Assembly: GCF_900112675.1 (NCBI RefSeq)
Contig: NZ_FOMQ01000012.1
Span: 1 to 64,000, forward strand
Reading direction: 5' to 3'
Origin: Paracidovorax konjaci
Lineage (GTDB): Bacteria > Pseudomonadota > Gammaproteobacteria > Burkholderiales > Burkholderiaceae_C
DNA: 64,000 nt
Shown here piece after piece: positions 54,587 through 63,788 of this stretch. Made by a program: the position numbers and the translations under genes. Within the stretch, counting starts at the first letter, position 1. Every line of letters starts with the position of its first letter. The notes below the pieces were generated by a model that saw only the letters and a program-made list of their open reading frames with translations, did no database searches and was not told the DNA's origin.

Positions 54587-55516
54587 ATGGACATTTTGCT
54601 GCAGCAGATCATCAACGGTCTGGTCCTCGGCAGCATGTACGCCTTGATAGCCCTGGGCTATACGATGGTGTACGGCATCATTCAACTGATCAATTTCGCC
54701 CACGGGGAAGTGCTGATGATCGGCGCTCTCACCAGTTGGAGCTGCATCGGCCTGATGCAAGAGGCCATGCCCGGGGCGCCGGGCTGGTTGATCCTTTTGC
54801 TGGCCACCGTCATTGCCTGCGTGGTCGCCGCCGCGCTCAACTTCGTCATCGAGAAAGTGGCCTACCGGCCGCTGCGCAGCAGCCCTCGCCTGGCGCCCCT
54901 GATCACCGCCATCGGCATGTCCATCCTGCTGCAGACGCTGGCGATGATCATCTGGAAGCCCAACTACAAGCCGTATCCCACGCTGCTGCCCACCACGCCC
55001 TTCCAACTCGGCGGCGCGGTGATCACGTCCACGCAAGTGCTGATCCTGGCCGTCACGGCCATCGCGCTGGCCTCGCTGGTCTACCTGGTCAACTACACGA
55101 AACTGGGCCGCGCCATGCGCGCCACCGCGGAAAACCCGCGCGTCGCCGCGCTGATGGGCGTGAAGCCCGACATGGTGATTTCCGCCACGTTCATCATCGG
55201 CGCGGTACTGGCCGCCATCGCCGGCATCATGTATGCGTCCAACTACGGCACCGCCCAGCACACCATGGGCTTCCTGCCGGGGCTCAAGGCTTTCACGGCG
55301 GCCGTCTTCGGCGGCATCGGCAACCTGGCCGGCGCGGTGGTGGGCGGCATCCTGCTTGGCCTCATCGAAGCCATCGGCTCCGGCTACATCGGCACCCTCA
55401 CGGGGGGCCTGCTGGGCAGCCACTACACCGACATCTTCGCTTTCATCGTGCTCATCATTGTCCTGACGCTGCGCCCCTCGGGCCTGCTGGGCGAGCGTGT
55501 GGCGGACCGTGCCTGA
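54587..55516 (+). CDS. livH: Branched-chain amino acid ABC transporter permease LivH
   Basis: 309 residues from MDILLQQIINGLVLGSMYAL, about eight membrane segments, with the LivH signature INFAHGEVLMIGA and AAVFGGIGNLAGAVVGG. AAGGA precedes the ATG across a T-rich spacer. First gene of livHMGF. No livJ/K binding protein is adjacent. Confidence 0.95.
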   Translation: MDILLQQIINGLVLGSMYALIALGYTMVYGIIQLINFAHGEVLMIGALTSWSCIGLMQEAMPGAPGWLILLLATVIACVVAAALNFVIEKVAYRPLRSSPRLAPLITAIGMSILLQTLAMIIWKPNYKPYPTLLPTTPFQLGGAVITSTQVLILAVTAIALASLVYLVNYTKLGRAMRATAENPRVAALMGVKPDMVISATFIIGAVLAAIAGIMYASNYGTAQHTMGFLPGLKAFTAAVFGGIGNLAGAVVGGILLGLIEAIGSGYIGTLTGGLLGSHYTDIFAFIVLIIVLTLRPSGLLGERVADRA

Positions 55517-55528
55517 GGAGAGCACATC

Positions 55529-56605
55529 ATGAAGAACAACAAAGCCCAATGGATCGTCGGCGCCATCGCGCTGCTGGTGCTGCCGCTGATCCTGCAATTC
55601 TTCGGCAACGCCTGGGTGCGCATCGCCGACCTCGCACTGCTCTATGTGATGCTGGCCCTCGGGCTGAACATCGTGGTCGGCTATGCCGGCCTGCTGGACC
55701 TGGGGTACGTGGCCTTCTACGCCGTGGGCGCCTATCTGTTCGGCCTCATGGCATCGCCCCACCTGTCCGACACCTTCGCGAGCTTCGCGGCCATGTTCCC
55801 CAACGGCCTGCATACCTCGCTGTGGCTCGTGATACCGCTGGCCGCGCTGGTCGCCGCGATCTTCGGCGCGTTGCTGGGGGCTCCCACCCTGAAGCTGCGC
55901 GGTGACTACCTCGCCATCGTGACGCTGGGCTTCGGCGAGATCATCCGCATCTTCCTGAACAACCTCGACCACCCCGTCAACCTGACCAACGGCCCCAAGG
56001 GCATCGGCCAGATCGACTCGGTCAAGGTGTTCGGCCTCGACCTCGGCCGGCGCCTGGAGGTGTTCGGCTACGACATCAACTCCGTCACGCTCTACTACTA
56101 CCTGTTCCTGGTGCTGGTCATCCTGAGCGTCATCATCTGCTACCGCCTGCAGGACTCTCGCATCGGCCGCGCCTGGATGGCCATCCGCGAAGACGAAATC
56201 GCCGCCAAGGCCATGGGCATCAACACCCGCAACCTGAAGCTGCTGGCCTTCGGCATGGGCGCTTCCTTCGGCGGCGTGTCCGGTGCCATGTTCGGCGCAT
56301 TCCAGGGCTTCGTGTCGCCCGAATCGTTCAGCCTGATGGAGTCGGTGATGATCGTCGCGATGGTGGTGCTGGGCGGCATCGGCCACATCCCTGGCGTGAT
56401 CCTGGGTGCCGTGCTGCTGTCCGCCCTGCCGGAAGTGCTGCGCTACGTGGCGGGTCCGCTGCAGGCCATGACGGATGGCCGCCTGGACTCCGCCATCCTG
56501 CGCCAGCTGCTGATCGCGCTGGCCATGATCATCATCATGCTGCTGCGCCCGCGGGGCCTCTGGCCTTCGCCTGAACACGGCAAGAGCTTGGTGCAGAAGT
56601 CCTGA
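55529..56605 (+). CDS. livM: Branched-chain amino acid ABC transporter permease LivM
   Basis: 358 residues with the LivM signature LGLNIVVGYAGLLDLGYVAF, LKLRGDYLAIVTLGFGEIIR and GIGHIPGVILGAVLL. About nine membrane segments. It follows livH by 12 bases and pairs with it. Confidence 0.95.
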   Translation: MKNNKAQWIVGAIALLVLPLILQFFGNAWVRIADLALLYVMLALGLNIVVGYAGLLDLGYVAFYAVGAYLFGLMASPHLSDTFASFAAMFPNGLHTSLWLVIPLAALVAAIFGALLGAPTLKLRGDYLAIVTLGFGEIIRIFLNNLDHPVNLTNGPKGIGQIDSVKVFGLDLGRRLEVFGYDINSVTLYYYLFLVLVILSVIICYRLQDSRIGRAWMAIREDEIAAKAMGINTRNLKLLAFGMGASFGGVSGAMFGAFQGFVSPESFSLMESVMIVAMVVLGGIGHIPGVILGAVLLSALPEVLRYVAGPLQAMTDGRLDSAILRQLLIALAMIIIMLLRPRGLWPSPEHGKSLVQKS

Positions 56606-56623
56606 GAACACCCTTCGAGAGCA

Positions 56624-57412
56624 ATGAACATGGCAGAAACAACCAACGAAGTGGTGCTGAAGGTCGCCGGAATTTCCAAGCGTTTCGGGGGGCTGCAAGC
56701 CCTCTCCGATGTCGGCATCACCATCGGCCGCGGCCAGGTGTACGGCCTGATCGGGCCCAATGGCGCCGGCAAGACCACTTTCTTCAACGTCATCACGGGG
56801 CTCTATACCCCCGACAGCGGGACCTTCGAGCTGGCCGGCCGGCCTTATGAACCCACGGCGGTGCACGAGGTCGCCAAGGCCGGGATCGCCCGCACTTTCC
56901 AGAACATCCGCCTCTTCGCCGAAATGACGGCGATCGAGAACGTGATGGTGGGGCGCCACATCCGCACCAAGTCCGGCCTGGTCGGCGCGGTGTTCCGCAC
57001 CAAGGGCTTCAAGGAGGAAGAGGCTGCGATCGCCAAGCGGGCCCAGGAACTGCTGGACTACGTCGGCATCGGCAAATATGCCGATTTCAAGGCGCGCACG
57101 CTGTCCTACGGCGACCAGCGCCGCCTGGAGATCGCCCGTGCCCTGGCCACCGATCCGCAGCTGATCGCGCTCGACGAGCCGGCCGCCGGCATGAACGCGA
57201 CCGAGAAAGTGCAGCTGCGCGAACTGATCGACCGCATCCGCAAGGACAACCGCACCATCCTGCTCATCGAGCACGATGTGAAGCTGGTGATGGGCCTGTG
57301 CGACCGCGTGACCGTGCTCGACTACGGCAAGCAGATCGCCGAAGGCACGCCTGCCGATGTGCAGAGAAATGAAAAAGTGATTGAGGCCTACCTGGGCACC
57401 GGAGGACACTGA
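56624..57412 (+). CDS. livG: Branched-chain amino acid ABC transporter ATPase LivG
   Basis: 262 residues. Walker A GPNGAGKTTFF, the LivG-type loop ARTFQNIRLFAEMT, signature LSYGDQRRLEIARAL, Walker B LIALDEPAAGMN, and IEHDVKLVMG. It follows livM by 18 bases; an alternative start two codons later (ATG 56630) is possible. Confidence 0.95.
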   Translation: MNMAETTNEVVLKVAGISKRFGGLQALSDVGITIGRGQVYGLIGPNGAGKTTFFNVITGLYTPDSGTFELAGRPYEPTAVHEVAKAGIARTFQNIRLFAEMTAIENVMVGRHIRTKSGLVGAVFRTKGFKEEEAAIAKRAQELLDYVGIGKYADFKARTLSYGDQRRLEIARALATDPQLIALDEPAAGMNATEKVQLRELIDRIRKDNRTILLIEHDVKLVMGLCDRVTVLDYGKQIAEGTPADVQRNEKVIEAYLGTGGH

Positions 57413-57414
57413 GC

Positions 57415-58143
57415 ATGGCCGAGAAATCCAACAACGTACTGCTGTCCGTCAAGGGCCTGAAAGTGGCCTACGGCGGCATCCAGGCCGTGAAGGGCGTGGA
57501 CTTCGAAGTGCGAGAGGGCGAGCTGGTCTCGCTCATCGGCTCCAACGGCGCCGGCAAGACCACGACGATGAAGGCCATCACCGGCACGCTGGCGATGAAC
57601 GACGGCGACATCGAATACCTGGGCGAGAGCATCCGGGGCAAGGGCGCCTGGGACCTCGTGAAGAAGGGGCTGGTGATGGTGCCCGAAGGCCGGGGCGTGT
57701 TCGCGCGCATGACCATCACCGAGAACCTGCTGATGGGCGCCTATACGCGCAACGACAAGGCGGGAATCGATGCCGACGTCGAGAAGATGTTCAACATTTT
57801 CCCGCGCCTGCGCGAACGCAAGGACCAGCTCGCGGGCACCATGTCCGGCGGGGAGCAGCAGATGCTCGCGATGGGCCGCGCGCTCATGAGCCAGCCCAAG
57901 GTGCTGCTGCTGGACGAGCCGTCCATGGGTCTGTCGCCCATCATGGTGGACAAGATCTTCGAGGTCGTGCGCGATGTCTATGCGCTGGGCGTGACCGTCG
58001 TCCTGGTGGAGCAGAACGCCAGCCGGGCCCTGGCGCTCGCAGACCGTGGCTATGTGATGGAGTCCGGCCTCATCACCATGACGGGGCCGGGATCGCAACT
58101 GCTGAACGACCCGCGTGTGCGGGCCGCCTACCTGGGCGAATGA
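57415..58143 (+). CDS. livF: Branched-chain amino acid ABC transporter ATPase LivF
   Basis: 242 residues. Walker A GSNGAGKTTTMKAI, the LivF loop PEGRGVFARMTITENL, signature MSGGEQQMLAMGRALM, Walker B VLLLDEPSMGLSP, and EQNASRALALADRGYVM. It starts two bases after the livG stop and closes the operon before a strong terminator. Confidence 0.95.
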   Translation: MAEKSNNVLLSVKGLKVAYGGIQAVKGVDFEVREGELVSLIGSNGAGKTTTMKAITGTLAMNDGDIEYLGESIRGKGAWDLVKKGLVMVPEGRGVFARMTITENLLMGAYTRNDKAGIDADVEKMFNIFPRLRERKDQLAGTMSGGEQQMLAMGRALMSQPKVLLLDEPSMGLSPIMVDKIFEVVRDVYALGVTVVLVEQNASRALALADRGYVMESGLITMTGPGSQLLNDPRVRAAYLGE

Positions 58144-58187
58144 CCGGCGGGGCGGTCTTTTCGAAAGCCCGCTGACCGAACGCCAAG

Positions 58188-58215
58188 ACAAAGGCCCCTC
58201 TCGAGGGGCCTTTGT
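58188..58215 (+). terminator. Strong terminator after livF
   Basis: Perfect 13-bp inverted repeat ACAAAGGCCCCTC-TC-GAGGGGCCTTTGT. It can terminate livHMGF and, from the other side, the convergent outer-membrane protein gene. Confidence 0.88.
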
Positions 58216-58257
58216 GCTTTCGAGGCGCGGCCTGTCGGGAGCGCGCCGTGCCCGGGC

Positions 58258-58857
58258 TCAGTAGCGGTATTGCAGGCCCACCGTGGTCATGTCCGCATCC
58301 GACTTGCCGTCGGCGAAGTGCAGGCGATGGCGCTCCCACTCCAGCACCGCGGCCCACTGCGGATTGAACGCCCACCGCACGCCGCCGCCGTAGGACAGGC
58401 CGAAACCGTTGTCCTTGCCGGTGGCCACCCCGAAGCCGGGGTTGCCCGACGTCCGCGTGCGGCCATAGGTCGTACCGACCTTGCCGAAGACGTCGAACTG
58501 CTCGCCCAGCGGAGCGCGCCCCACCAAACTGAGGTTCAGGCCCTGGGCCTTGGTTTCTCCCCCGATGCGGCTGGCATTGCCGAAGTTGAGGTAGCTGAAT
58601 TCGACGCCGAAATTGGGGTTGAAATAACCCCCCGTGGAGAGTTTCCAGGCGGTGTCGTTGTCATCGAAATTGAAGTTGCCGGTGCCGCTGCGCAGGTCGT
58701 ACTTGGATTGCCCGCCGCTCAAGCCGATGTACCCCTGCTGGGTGCTGGGAATGAACGAGTTGCCCTGCCGGGCCGTCTGGGCCTGCACTGCCATGGAGCC
58801 GCAGGCCAGCGCGATGGCGCAGGAGAAAAGCCGGAGGGAGCGTGTAGATGTGTGCAT
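58258..58857 (-). CDS. Outer-membrane beta-barrel protein
   Basis: 199 residues. Sec signal peptide with cleavage near SMAVQAQ, then alternating amphipathic strands (GYIGLSGGQSKYDL, WKLSTGGYFNPNFGVEFSYLNF, VGTTYGRTRTS, LSYGGGVRWAFNPQWAAVLEWERH). It ends in an aromatic residue, QYRY, the BAM recognition pattern. It fits the small OmpX/OmpA-transmembrane class (eight strands). Role unknown. Confidence 0.85.
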   Translation of the reverse strand: MHTSTRSLRLFSCAIALACGSMAVQAQTARQGNSFIPSTQQGYIGLSGGQSKYDLRSGTGNFNFDDNDTAWKLSTGGYFNPNFGVEFSYLNFGNASRIGGETKAQGLNLSLVGRAPLGEQFDVFGKVGTTYGRTRTSGNPGFGVATGKDNGFGLSYGGGVRWAFNPQWAAVLEWERHRLHFADGKSDADMTTVGLQYRY

Positions 58858-59109
58858 GGAAGATCCTTTGGGATGTCAGGCCTTGCGATGTCGAAGAAGT
58901 CACTGGGGTGGGGCGTCGGCCCGTCAGCGCCGTGCCATTCCATTGGAAGCCGCGAGGTTGCCGGGGTTTGTGGGGGCTCGCATCCGTTGCCTGTGGGATT
59001 TTTCCGACAGGAGTGGGGCCGGCCTCCTTCAATGTGCGGGATCTGCAGGCATGTCGAGGGATCGGGCGCTGCCTGCATCGGCGCGGTTAAACTCGCGCCT
59101 TTCTTGAAA

Positions 59110-59127
59110 CCGTCATCTTTTCGTCAC
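59110..59127 (+). promoter_or_regulatory. Pho-box-like site upstream of DUF47-pit
   Basis: CCGTCAT-CTTT-TCGTCAC: two CTGTCAY-like heptamers with 11-bp periodicity, as bound by PhoB, 57 bases before the DUF47 start codon. Matches are 6/7 and about 5/7, so it is a plausible rather than strong site. The rest of the 326-bp gap (58858-59183) shows nothing else clear. Confidence 0.45.
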
Positions 59128-59183
59128 AAACCCGGCAGTGCCGTTTGTGGCGCATGCCTGTCAGCAGACCAGGAGTCTCCCCC

Positions 59184-59831
59184 ATGTTGTTTGGAAAGCT
59201 GTTGCCCCGCGAGGGCAATTTTTTCGAGATGTTCAACCAGCACGCGGACCGCATCGTGGAGGCGGCCCGCGCTTTCTCTCAGCTGGTGGCCAACTACAAC
59301 GATCCCCATCTGCGTGACAAGTACAACCAGGACGTCGACAACGCCGAGCGCGCTGCCGACCGCGTCACCCACGACGTGAACCGCGCGTTGCACAAGACAT
59401 TCATCACCCCGATCGACCGCGAACAGATCCATTCGCTGATCAACACCATGGATGACGTGGCGGACCTCATCCAGGATTCGGCCGAAACGATGGCGCTCTA
59501 CGACGTGCGCCACATGACGGACGAGATCTCGCGCCTGACGGACCTCAGCCTCAAGTGCTGCGAGCGTGTGCGCGACGCCATCAAGATGCTCGACAAGATC
59601 GCCGACCCGGCCGTGGCCGAGGCCGCCATCAAGACCTGCGAGGAAATCGATCGGCTGGAAGGGGATGCCGACCGCGTGATGCGCAGCGCCATGAGCAAGC
59701 TCTTCCGTGAAGAGCCGGATGTGCGCGAGGTGCTCAAGCTCAAGGCCATCTACGAGCTGTTGGAAACCATCACCGACAAGTGCGAAGACGTGGCCAACCA
59801 CATCGAGGGCATCATCCTCGAGAACTCCTGA
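59184..59831 (+). CDS. DUF47 (PhoU-like) Pit accessory protein
   Basis: 215 residues, all helical: MLFGKLLPREGNFFEMFNQH, NDVDNAERAADRVTHDV-type acidic motifs, then CEEIDRLEGDADRVMRS, YELLETITDKCEDVANHIEG. Typical DUF47/PhoU-like regulators sit upstream of pit and modulate phosphate transport. It precedes pit by 29 bases and is probably co-transcribed. Confidence 0.93.
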   Translation: MLFGKLLPREGNFFEMFNQHADRIVEAARAFSQLVANYNDPHLRDKYNQDVDNAERAADRVTHDVNRALHKTFITPIDREQIHSLINTMDDVADLIQDSAETMALYDVRHMTDEISRLTDLSLKCCERVRDAIKMLDKIADPAVAEAAIKTCEEIDRLEGDADRVMRSAMSKLFREEPDVREVLKLKAIYELLETITDKCEDVANHIEGIILENS

Positions 59832-59860
59832 TCCGCCGGCGGACGCAAGCTCGAAAAAGC

Positions 59861-60871
59861 ATGGAAACCGTACAAACCGCCCTGTGGGTCGTCGTTCTCC
59901 TGGTCGCGCTGGCCATCCTGTTCGATTTCATGAACGGGTTCCACGACGCCGCCAATTCCATCGCGACCGTCGTCTCCACCGGGGTGCTCAAGCCCACGCA
60001 GGCCGTCGTCTTCGCCGCGTTCTTCAACTTCGTGGCCATCTTCGTCTTCCATCTGAGCGTCGCCGCGACGATCGGCAAGGGGATCGTGCAGCCGGGTGTG
60101 GTCGATACCCACGTGATCTTCGGCGCTCTCGTCGGCGCCATCACCTGGAACGTCATCACCTGGTACTACGGCATCCCCAGCAGCTCCTCGCATGCCTTGA
60201 TCGGCGGCATCGTCGGTGCGGTGATCGCCAAGGCGGGCGCGGGCGCGCTCATTTCGTCGGGCATCCTGAAGACCGTGGCGTTCATCTTCATATCGCCGCT
60301 GCTGGGTTTCCTGCTCGGCTCGCTGATGATGGTGGCCGTGGCCTGGATCTTCCGCCGCGCGCGGCCCAGCAAGGTGGACAAGTGGTTCCGCCGGCTGCAG
60401 CTGGTTTCCGCAGGGGCGTACAGCCTCGGGCACGGAGGCAACGATGCGCAGAAGACCATCGGCATCATCTGGCTGCTGCTCATCGCCACCGGCTACGCGT
60501 CGAGCACCGATACGGCGCCTCCGACCTGGTCCATCGTCGCCTGTTACCTCGCCATCGGCCTGGGCACGATGTTTGGCGGCTGGCGCATCGTGAAGACGAT
60601 GGGGCAGAAGATCACCAAGCTCAAGCCCGTAGGCGGCTTCTGCGCGGAAACGGGCGGCGCGATGACGCTGTTCCTGGCCACGGCGCTGGGCATTCCGGTG
60701 TCCACCACGCACACGATCACCGGCGCCATCGTCGGGGTCGGGTCCACCCAGCGCGCGAGCGCCGTGCGTTGGGGCGTGGCGGGCAACATCGTGTGGGCCT
60801 GGATCCTGACCATTCCCGCCAGCGCGTTCGTGGCATCCATCGCCTACTGGATCAGCCTGCAGCTGTATTGA
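59861..60871 (+). CDS. pit: Low-affinity inorganic phosphate transporter
   Basis: 336 residues, about ten membrane segments. The two inverted PHO4 repeats carry the signatures FDFMNGFHDAANSIATVVST and YSLGHGGNDAQKTIGI, with GIPSSSSHALIGG and GIPVSTTHTITGA. H+-coupled symport of metal-phosphate. Second gene of DUF47-pit. A strong hairpin follows after 29 bases. Confidence 0.94.
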   Translation: METVQTALWVVVLLVALAILFDFMNGFHDAANSIATVVSTGVLKPTQAVVFAAFFNFVAIFVFHLSVAATIGKGIVQPGVVDTHVIFGALVGAITWNVITWYYGIPSSSSHALIGGIVGAVIAKAGAGALISSGILKTVAFIFISPLLGFLLGSLMMVAVAWIFRRARPSKVDKWFRRLQLVSAGAYSLGHGGNDAQKTIGIIWLLLIATGYASSTDTAPPTWSIVACYLAIGLGTMFGGWRIVKTMGQKITKLKPVGGFCAETGGAMTLFLATALGIPVSTTHTITGAIVGVGSTQRASAVRWGVAGNIVWAWILTIPASAFVASIAYWISLQLY

Positions 60872-60899
60872 GGCGCTGGCATGGCGGTGCCCTGTTTTT

Positions 60900-60952
60900 G
60901 GATTTATTGCTCCTACATTAGGAGCAATAAATCCAATGGATACGGCGGCATG
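60900..60952. repeat. Dispersed repeat with 16-bp hairpin in the pit/TM2 convergent gap
   Basis: Perfect arms GGATTTATTGCTCCTA (60900-60915) and TAGGAGCAATAAATCC (60919-60934) around CAT, followed by the repeat-family tail AATGGATACGGCGGCATGAA. The stem sequence differs from the GCTAT-N7-ATAGC type but the tail is shared. Placed between convergent genes, it likely works as a bidirectional terminator. Confidence 0.8.
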
Positions 60953-60967
60953 AAGGTGTTTTGACCA

Positions 60968-61441
60968 TTATTGAGAAATCTTCCTGGCTTCTTCGATCTG
61001 GTATTCGAAGTACCGCTGGAAGCTGAACGCCAGGCTGGCCATGAGCACCGCCGTCCCGAGCATGAGCGACAGTGCAATGGCGAAGACGGTGAACCAATGG
61101 GTGCGCCCTGCCGGTGCGTCGGGTGCCGCTGCGGGATTGAAGCGGGCGTTCCAGCGCTCCGGGGTCATCAGGCCGTAGAGGATGGCCCGCAAGGCGCACC
61201 CTGCGATGGTGAAGCCCAGCAGTGGAATCAGGATCCAGCTGAGGTGGTCATCCTGTCCCCACTGTTGTACGCGCAGGATGCCGTGCACGCCCAGCGCCGT
61301 CGGAATCGGCAGCATCCAGCCGAGCAGGTCCCCGAACCCGTGCAGGTAGAAACGGTGCAGTCCGAGGGGGCCGCCCAGAAAGGCGAGCCAGGCGGCCACC
61401 GTCTTGTTCCTGCTGCGGGCCATGGCTGTGGGGCGGGTCAT
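60968..61441 (-). CDS. TM2-domain membrane protein
   Basis: 157 residues. The TM2 motif is at the N terminus (NKTVAAWLAFLGGPLGLHRFYLHG, given here in two parts: AWLAFLGGPLGLHRFY and LHGFGDLLGW), then further membrane segments (LLGFTIAGCALRAILYG; FAIALSLMLGTAVLMASLAF). Function unknown. Its ATG overlaps the stop of the acetyltransferase gene by four bases; ATG 61423 is an alternative. Confidence 0.85.
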   Translation of the reverse strand: MTRPTAMARSRNKTVAAWLAFLGGPLGLHRFYLHGFGDLLGWMLPIPTALGVHGILRVQQWGQDDHLSWILIPLLGFTIAGCALRAILYGLMTPERWNARFNPAAAPDAPAGRTHWFTVFAIALSLMLGTAVLMASLAFSFQRYFEYQIEEARKISQ

Positions 61442-61959
61442 TCCGGGGCCGTGGAGTCTGCGGCACCCAGCGGCTTTTCCATCAGCACGATGTCGCGCCA
61501 TGCGCCGAATTTCCACCCGACCGAGCGCATCACGCCGATTTCCGTGAAGCCGGCAGCGCGGTGCACGCCGATGGAGCCTGCATTGGCCGAATCCCCGATG
61601 ACCGCCAGCAGCTTGCGCACCCCTGACGCTTGCGCGGCGTCGCACAAGGCATCCAGCAGCTGCCGGCCCAGCCCTTTGCCGCGTGCGGCATCCGCCATGT
61701 AGATCGAGTCTTCGGCTGAGAACCGGTAGGCCGGCCGGGGCTTGAACCAGTTGGCGTAGGCGAACCCCAGCACTTCGCCCTGCTCCTCGGCCACGAGGTA
61801 GGGGAGGTTGCGCGCCAGGACGTCGGCGCGGCGGCTGGCCATGTCCGTGGCGCTGGGGGGATCGATCTCGAAAGTGCCCGTGCCGTGCAGCACGTGGTGG
61901 GCGTAAATCGCAGTGATGGCAGGAATGTCTTCGTCGCGGCTGGGGCGGATGGTCGGCAT
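61438..61959 (-). CDS. GNAT acetyltransferase, phosphinothricin-acetyltransferase-like
   Basis: 173 residues. IRPSRDEDIPAITAIYAHHV and GTGTFEIDPPS are typical of the PAT/YncA branch; the acetyl-CoA loop is ARGKGLGRQLLDAL, then AGSIGVHRAAGFTEIGVMRSVGWKFGAW (in parts: VHRAAGFTEIG, VGWKFGAW). It N-acetylates small amines such as phosphinothricin or methionine sulfoximine analogues; native substrate unknown. Divergent from rpsP. Confidence 0.88.
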   Translation of the reverse strand: MPTIRPSRDEDIPAITAIYAHHVLHGTGTFEIDPPSATDMASRRADVLARNLPYLVAEEQGEVLGFAYANWFKPRPAYRFSAEDSIYMADAARGKGLGRQLLDALCDAAQASGVRKLLAVIGDSANAGSIGVHRAAGFTEIGVMRSVGWKFGAWRDIVLMEKPLGAADSTAPE

Positions 61960-61981
61960 AAGTAGGGGATGTGGCTATAAT
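61953..61981 (+). promoter_or_regulatory. Sigma-70 promoter of the rpsP operon
   Basis: TCGGCA (61953-61958), 17 bases, TATAAT (61976-61981), followed by CGCGGGCTTT. The same TATAATCGCGGGCTTT sequence recurs at the rplS promoter (63784). About 100 nt of leader precede rpsP. Confidence 0.75.
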
Positions 61982-62082
61982 CGCGGGCTTTGCAGCGTGT
62001 CGCTGGCCGGGTGGCCAAGTCGCGTGTCTCAAACGCCGCAAAACCTCGGCAGCGTTTTGCTGTCCCACCCGAAGGATTCATT

Positions 62083-62337
62083 ATGGTCGTCATTCGACTC
62101 TCCCGCGGCGGCTCCAAAGGTCGTCCGTTCTTCAACATCGTCGTGGCCGACAAGCGCGTTCGCCGCGATGGTCGTTTCATTGAGCGCCTGGGTTTCTACA
62201 ACCCCACGGCCAAGGAAGGCGAAGAAGGCCTGCGCATCGCCCAGGATCGCCTGACGTACTGGAAGGGCGTTGGCGCCCAGACGTCCGAAACCGTTGACCG
62301 TCTGATCAAGCAAGCCGCCAAGAAGGCTGCTGCCTGA
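62083..62337 (+). CDS. rpsP: 30S ribosomal protein S16
   Basis: 84 residues: [20 protein letters not shown], then [17 protein letters not shown] and [16 protein letters not shown], all conserved in S16. First gene of rpsP-rimM-trmD-rplS, with AAGGA before the start codon. Confidence 0.98.
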   Translation: MVVIRLSRGGSKGRPFFNIVVADKRVRRDGRFIERLGFYNPTAKEGEEGLRIAQDRLTYWKGVGAQTSETVDRLIKQAAKKAAA

Positions 62338-62377
62338 TTCGCTGGATGGACCCGGGACTTCGCGCCCGGAACAAGGC

Positions 62378-62411
62378 GGGCTCCGTTGCAATGCGTACGG
62401 AGCCCGTTTTT
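62378..62411 (+). terminator. Terminator/attenuator between rpsP and rimM
   Basis: GGGCTCCGT (62378-62386) pairs perfectly with ACGGAGCCC (62397-62405), followed by GTTTTT. It would let most transcripts end after rpsP and fewer continue into rimM-trmD. Confidence 0.85.
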
Positions 62412-62434
62412 CATTGCAAGAAGAATTTTTGACC

Positions 62435-63007
62435 ATGCCCAGCCTGCCCCTGCTCGATCCTGCCGAACTGCCTCCCGATGCGGTGGAGGTGGGGCGCATC
62501 GCGGATGCCTGGGGTGTGAAGGGCTGGTTCAAGGTGCTGCCGTACAGCGCCGACCCCGAAGCGCTTTTCTCCTCCAAGCGCTGGTACCTGCAGCCCAGCG
62601 AAAAGGGTGCCAAGAGCTTTTTCACCGGCACGGTTCTCTTGCCGATCCGGCAGGCAAAGGAGCATTCGGACTCCATCGTGGCGCAGGCCCAGGGCGTGGA
62701 CGATCGCGATGCCGCCGAAGCCTTGAAGGGCGCGCGCATTTTCGTTCCCCGGTCGAGCTTTCCCACGGCGGCGGAAGACGAGTACTACTGGGTGGACCTG
62801 ATCGGTCTCGATGTGGTCAATCGCGAAGGGCTGTCTCTCGGCACAGTGCGTGAATTGTTCGCGACAGGCCCGCAGACGACGCTGGTGTTGTCCGAGATGC
62901 GCGATGGCAAGCTGCAGGAACGCATGATTCCGTTCGTGTCGGCTTTCGTGGACCGGGTGGACATGGAAGCGCGCCGCATCGTGGTGGACTGGCAGCCCGA
63001 TTACTGA
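62435..63007 (+). CDS. rimM: 16S rRNA processing protein RimM
   Basis: 190 residues. N-terminal RimM beta-barrel (VEVGRIADAWGVKGWFKV) and C-terminal PRC domain (EDEYYWVDLIGLDVVN, then MIPFVSAFVDRVDMEARRIV). Assists 30S maturation with S19. ATG 62435 was taken over an upstream in-frame TTG at 62414. trmD starts 13 bases later. Confidence 0.96.
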   Translation: MPSLPLLDPAELPPDAVEVGRIADAWGVKGWFKVLPYSADPEALFSSKRWYLQPSEKGAKSFFTGTVLLPIRQAKEHSDSIVAQAQGVDDRDAAEALKGARIFVPRSSFPTAAEDEYYWVDLIGLDVVNREGLSLGTVRELFATGPQTTLVLSEMRDGKLQERMIPFVSAFVDRVDMEARRIVVDWQPDY

Positions 63008-63020
63008 GCGCGGTCTTTCC

Positions 63021-63788
63021 ATGCGCTTTGACGTCATCACCCTGTTTCCGGAGCTGTTTGCTCCCTTCCTGACCAGTGGCGTCACCCGGCGGGCCTACGC
63101 CTCCAGGCTGGTGGATGTGCGTCTCTGGAATCTGCGGGACCATGCAGAAGGGAATTACCGGCGCGTGGACGACCGGCCCTTCGGCGGCGGCCCCGGCATG
63201 GTCATGATGGCCGAGCCGCTCGAACGCTGCCTTGCGGCCATTCGTGCGGAGCGCGGCGAGTTGCCGGGCACAGCGGCACCCTTGGTGATGTTTTCCCCGA
63301 TCGGGCGGAGGATCGACCATGCCCAGGTGGTGGGATGGGCAGGAGGCACGGGGGCCATTCTTCTTTGTGGTCGCTACGAAGGCGTGGACCAGCGTTTCAT
63401 CGATGCGCATGTCGATGTCCAGTTGAGCCTGGGCGACTTCGTCCTGTCGGGAGGGGAGATCCCCGCCATGGCGCTGCTGGATGCGGTGGCACGGCTGCAA
63501 CCCGGTGTATTGAATGACGAAGGAAGCCACCAGGCCGACAGCTTCAATGCGGCGCTGGACGGGCTGCTGGATTGCCCGCACTACACACGGCCCGAGGAAT
63601 GGAAGGGCCAGGCGGTCCCCGCACCTTTGCTGACGGGACACCATGCGCAGATCGAGCGCTGGCGGCGTGACCAGCGCCTGCTGGTGACGGCGCGGCACCG
63701 ACCTGACCTGATCGATGCGGCGCGCCTTTCCGGCTGCCTGGATCGTGCCGACGAAGCTGTTTTGGCCAAGTCGCCAGGCTTGCTATAA
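63021..63788 (+). CDS. trmD: tRNA (guanine37-N1)-methyltransferase
   Basis: 255 residues. SPOUT-class enzyme with the trefoil-knot motifs [14 protein letters not shown] and [21 protein letters not shown], the [13 protein letters not shown] loop and the C-terminal [14 protein letters not shown]. Makes m1G37 in tRNAs and prevents frameshifting. The stop codon overlaps the rplS promoter (TATAAT at 63784). Confidence 0.97.
   Translation: MRFDVITLFPELFAPFLTSGVTRRAYASRLVDVRLWNLRDHAEGNYRRVDDRPFGGGPGMVMMAEPLERCLAAIRAERGELPGTAAPLVMFSPIGRRIDHAQVVGWAGGTGAILLCGRYEGVDQRFIDAHVDVQLSLGDFVLSGGEIPAMALLDAVARLQPGVLNDEGSHQADSFNAALDGLLDCPHYTRPEEWKGQAVPAPLLTGHHAQIERWRRDQRLLVTARHRPDLIDAARLSGCLDRADEAVLAKSPGLL

Noticed and set aside
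54644..54660. GATAGCCC...GGGCTAT inverted repeat in livH as another dispersed-repeat copy
   Set aside because: It encodes conserved LivH residues (ALIALGYTM), the loop length differs and there is no AATGGAT tail, so chance is more likely.
54506..57409. 967-codon minus-strand open frame opposite livHMG
   Set aside because: Shadow of well-conserved liv genes; composition (Asp/His/Gln-rich) is an artefact of the complementary strand.
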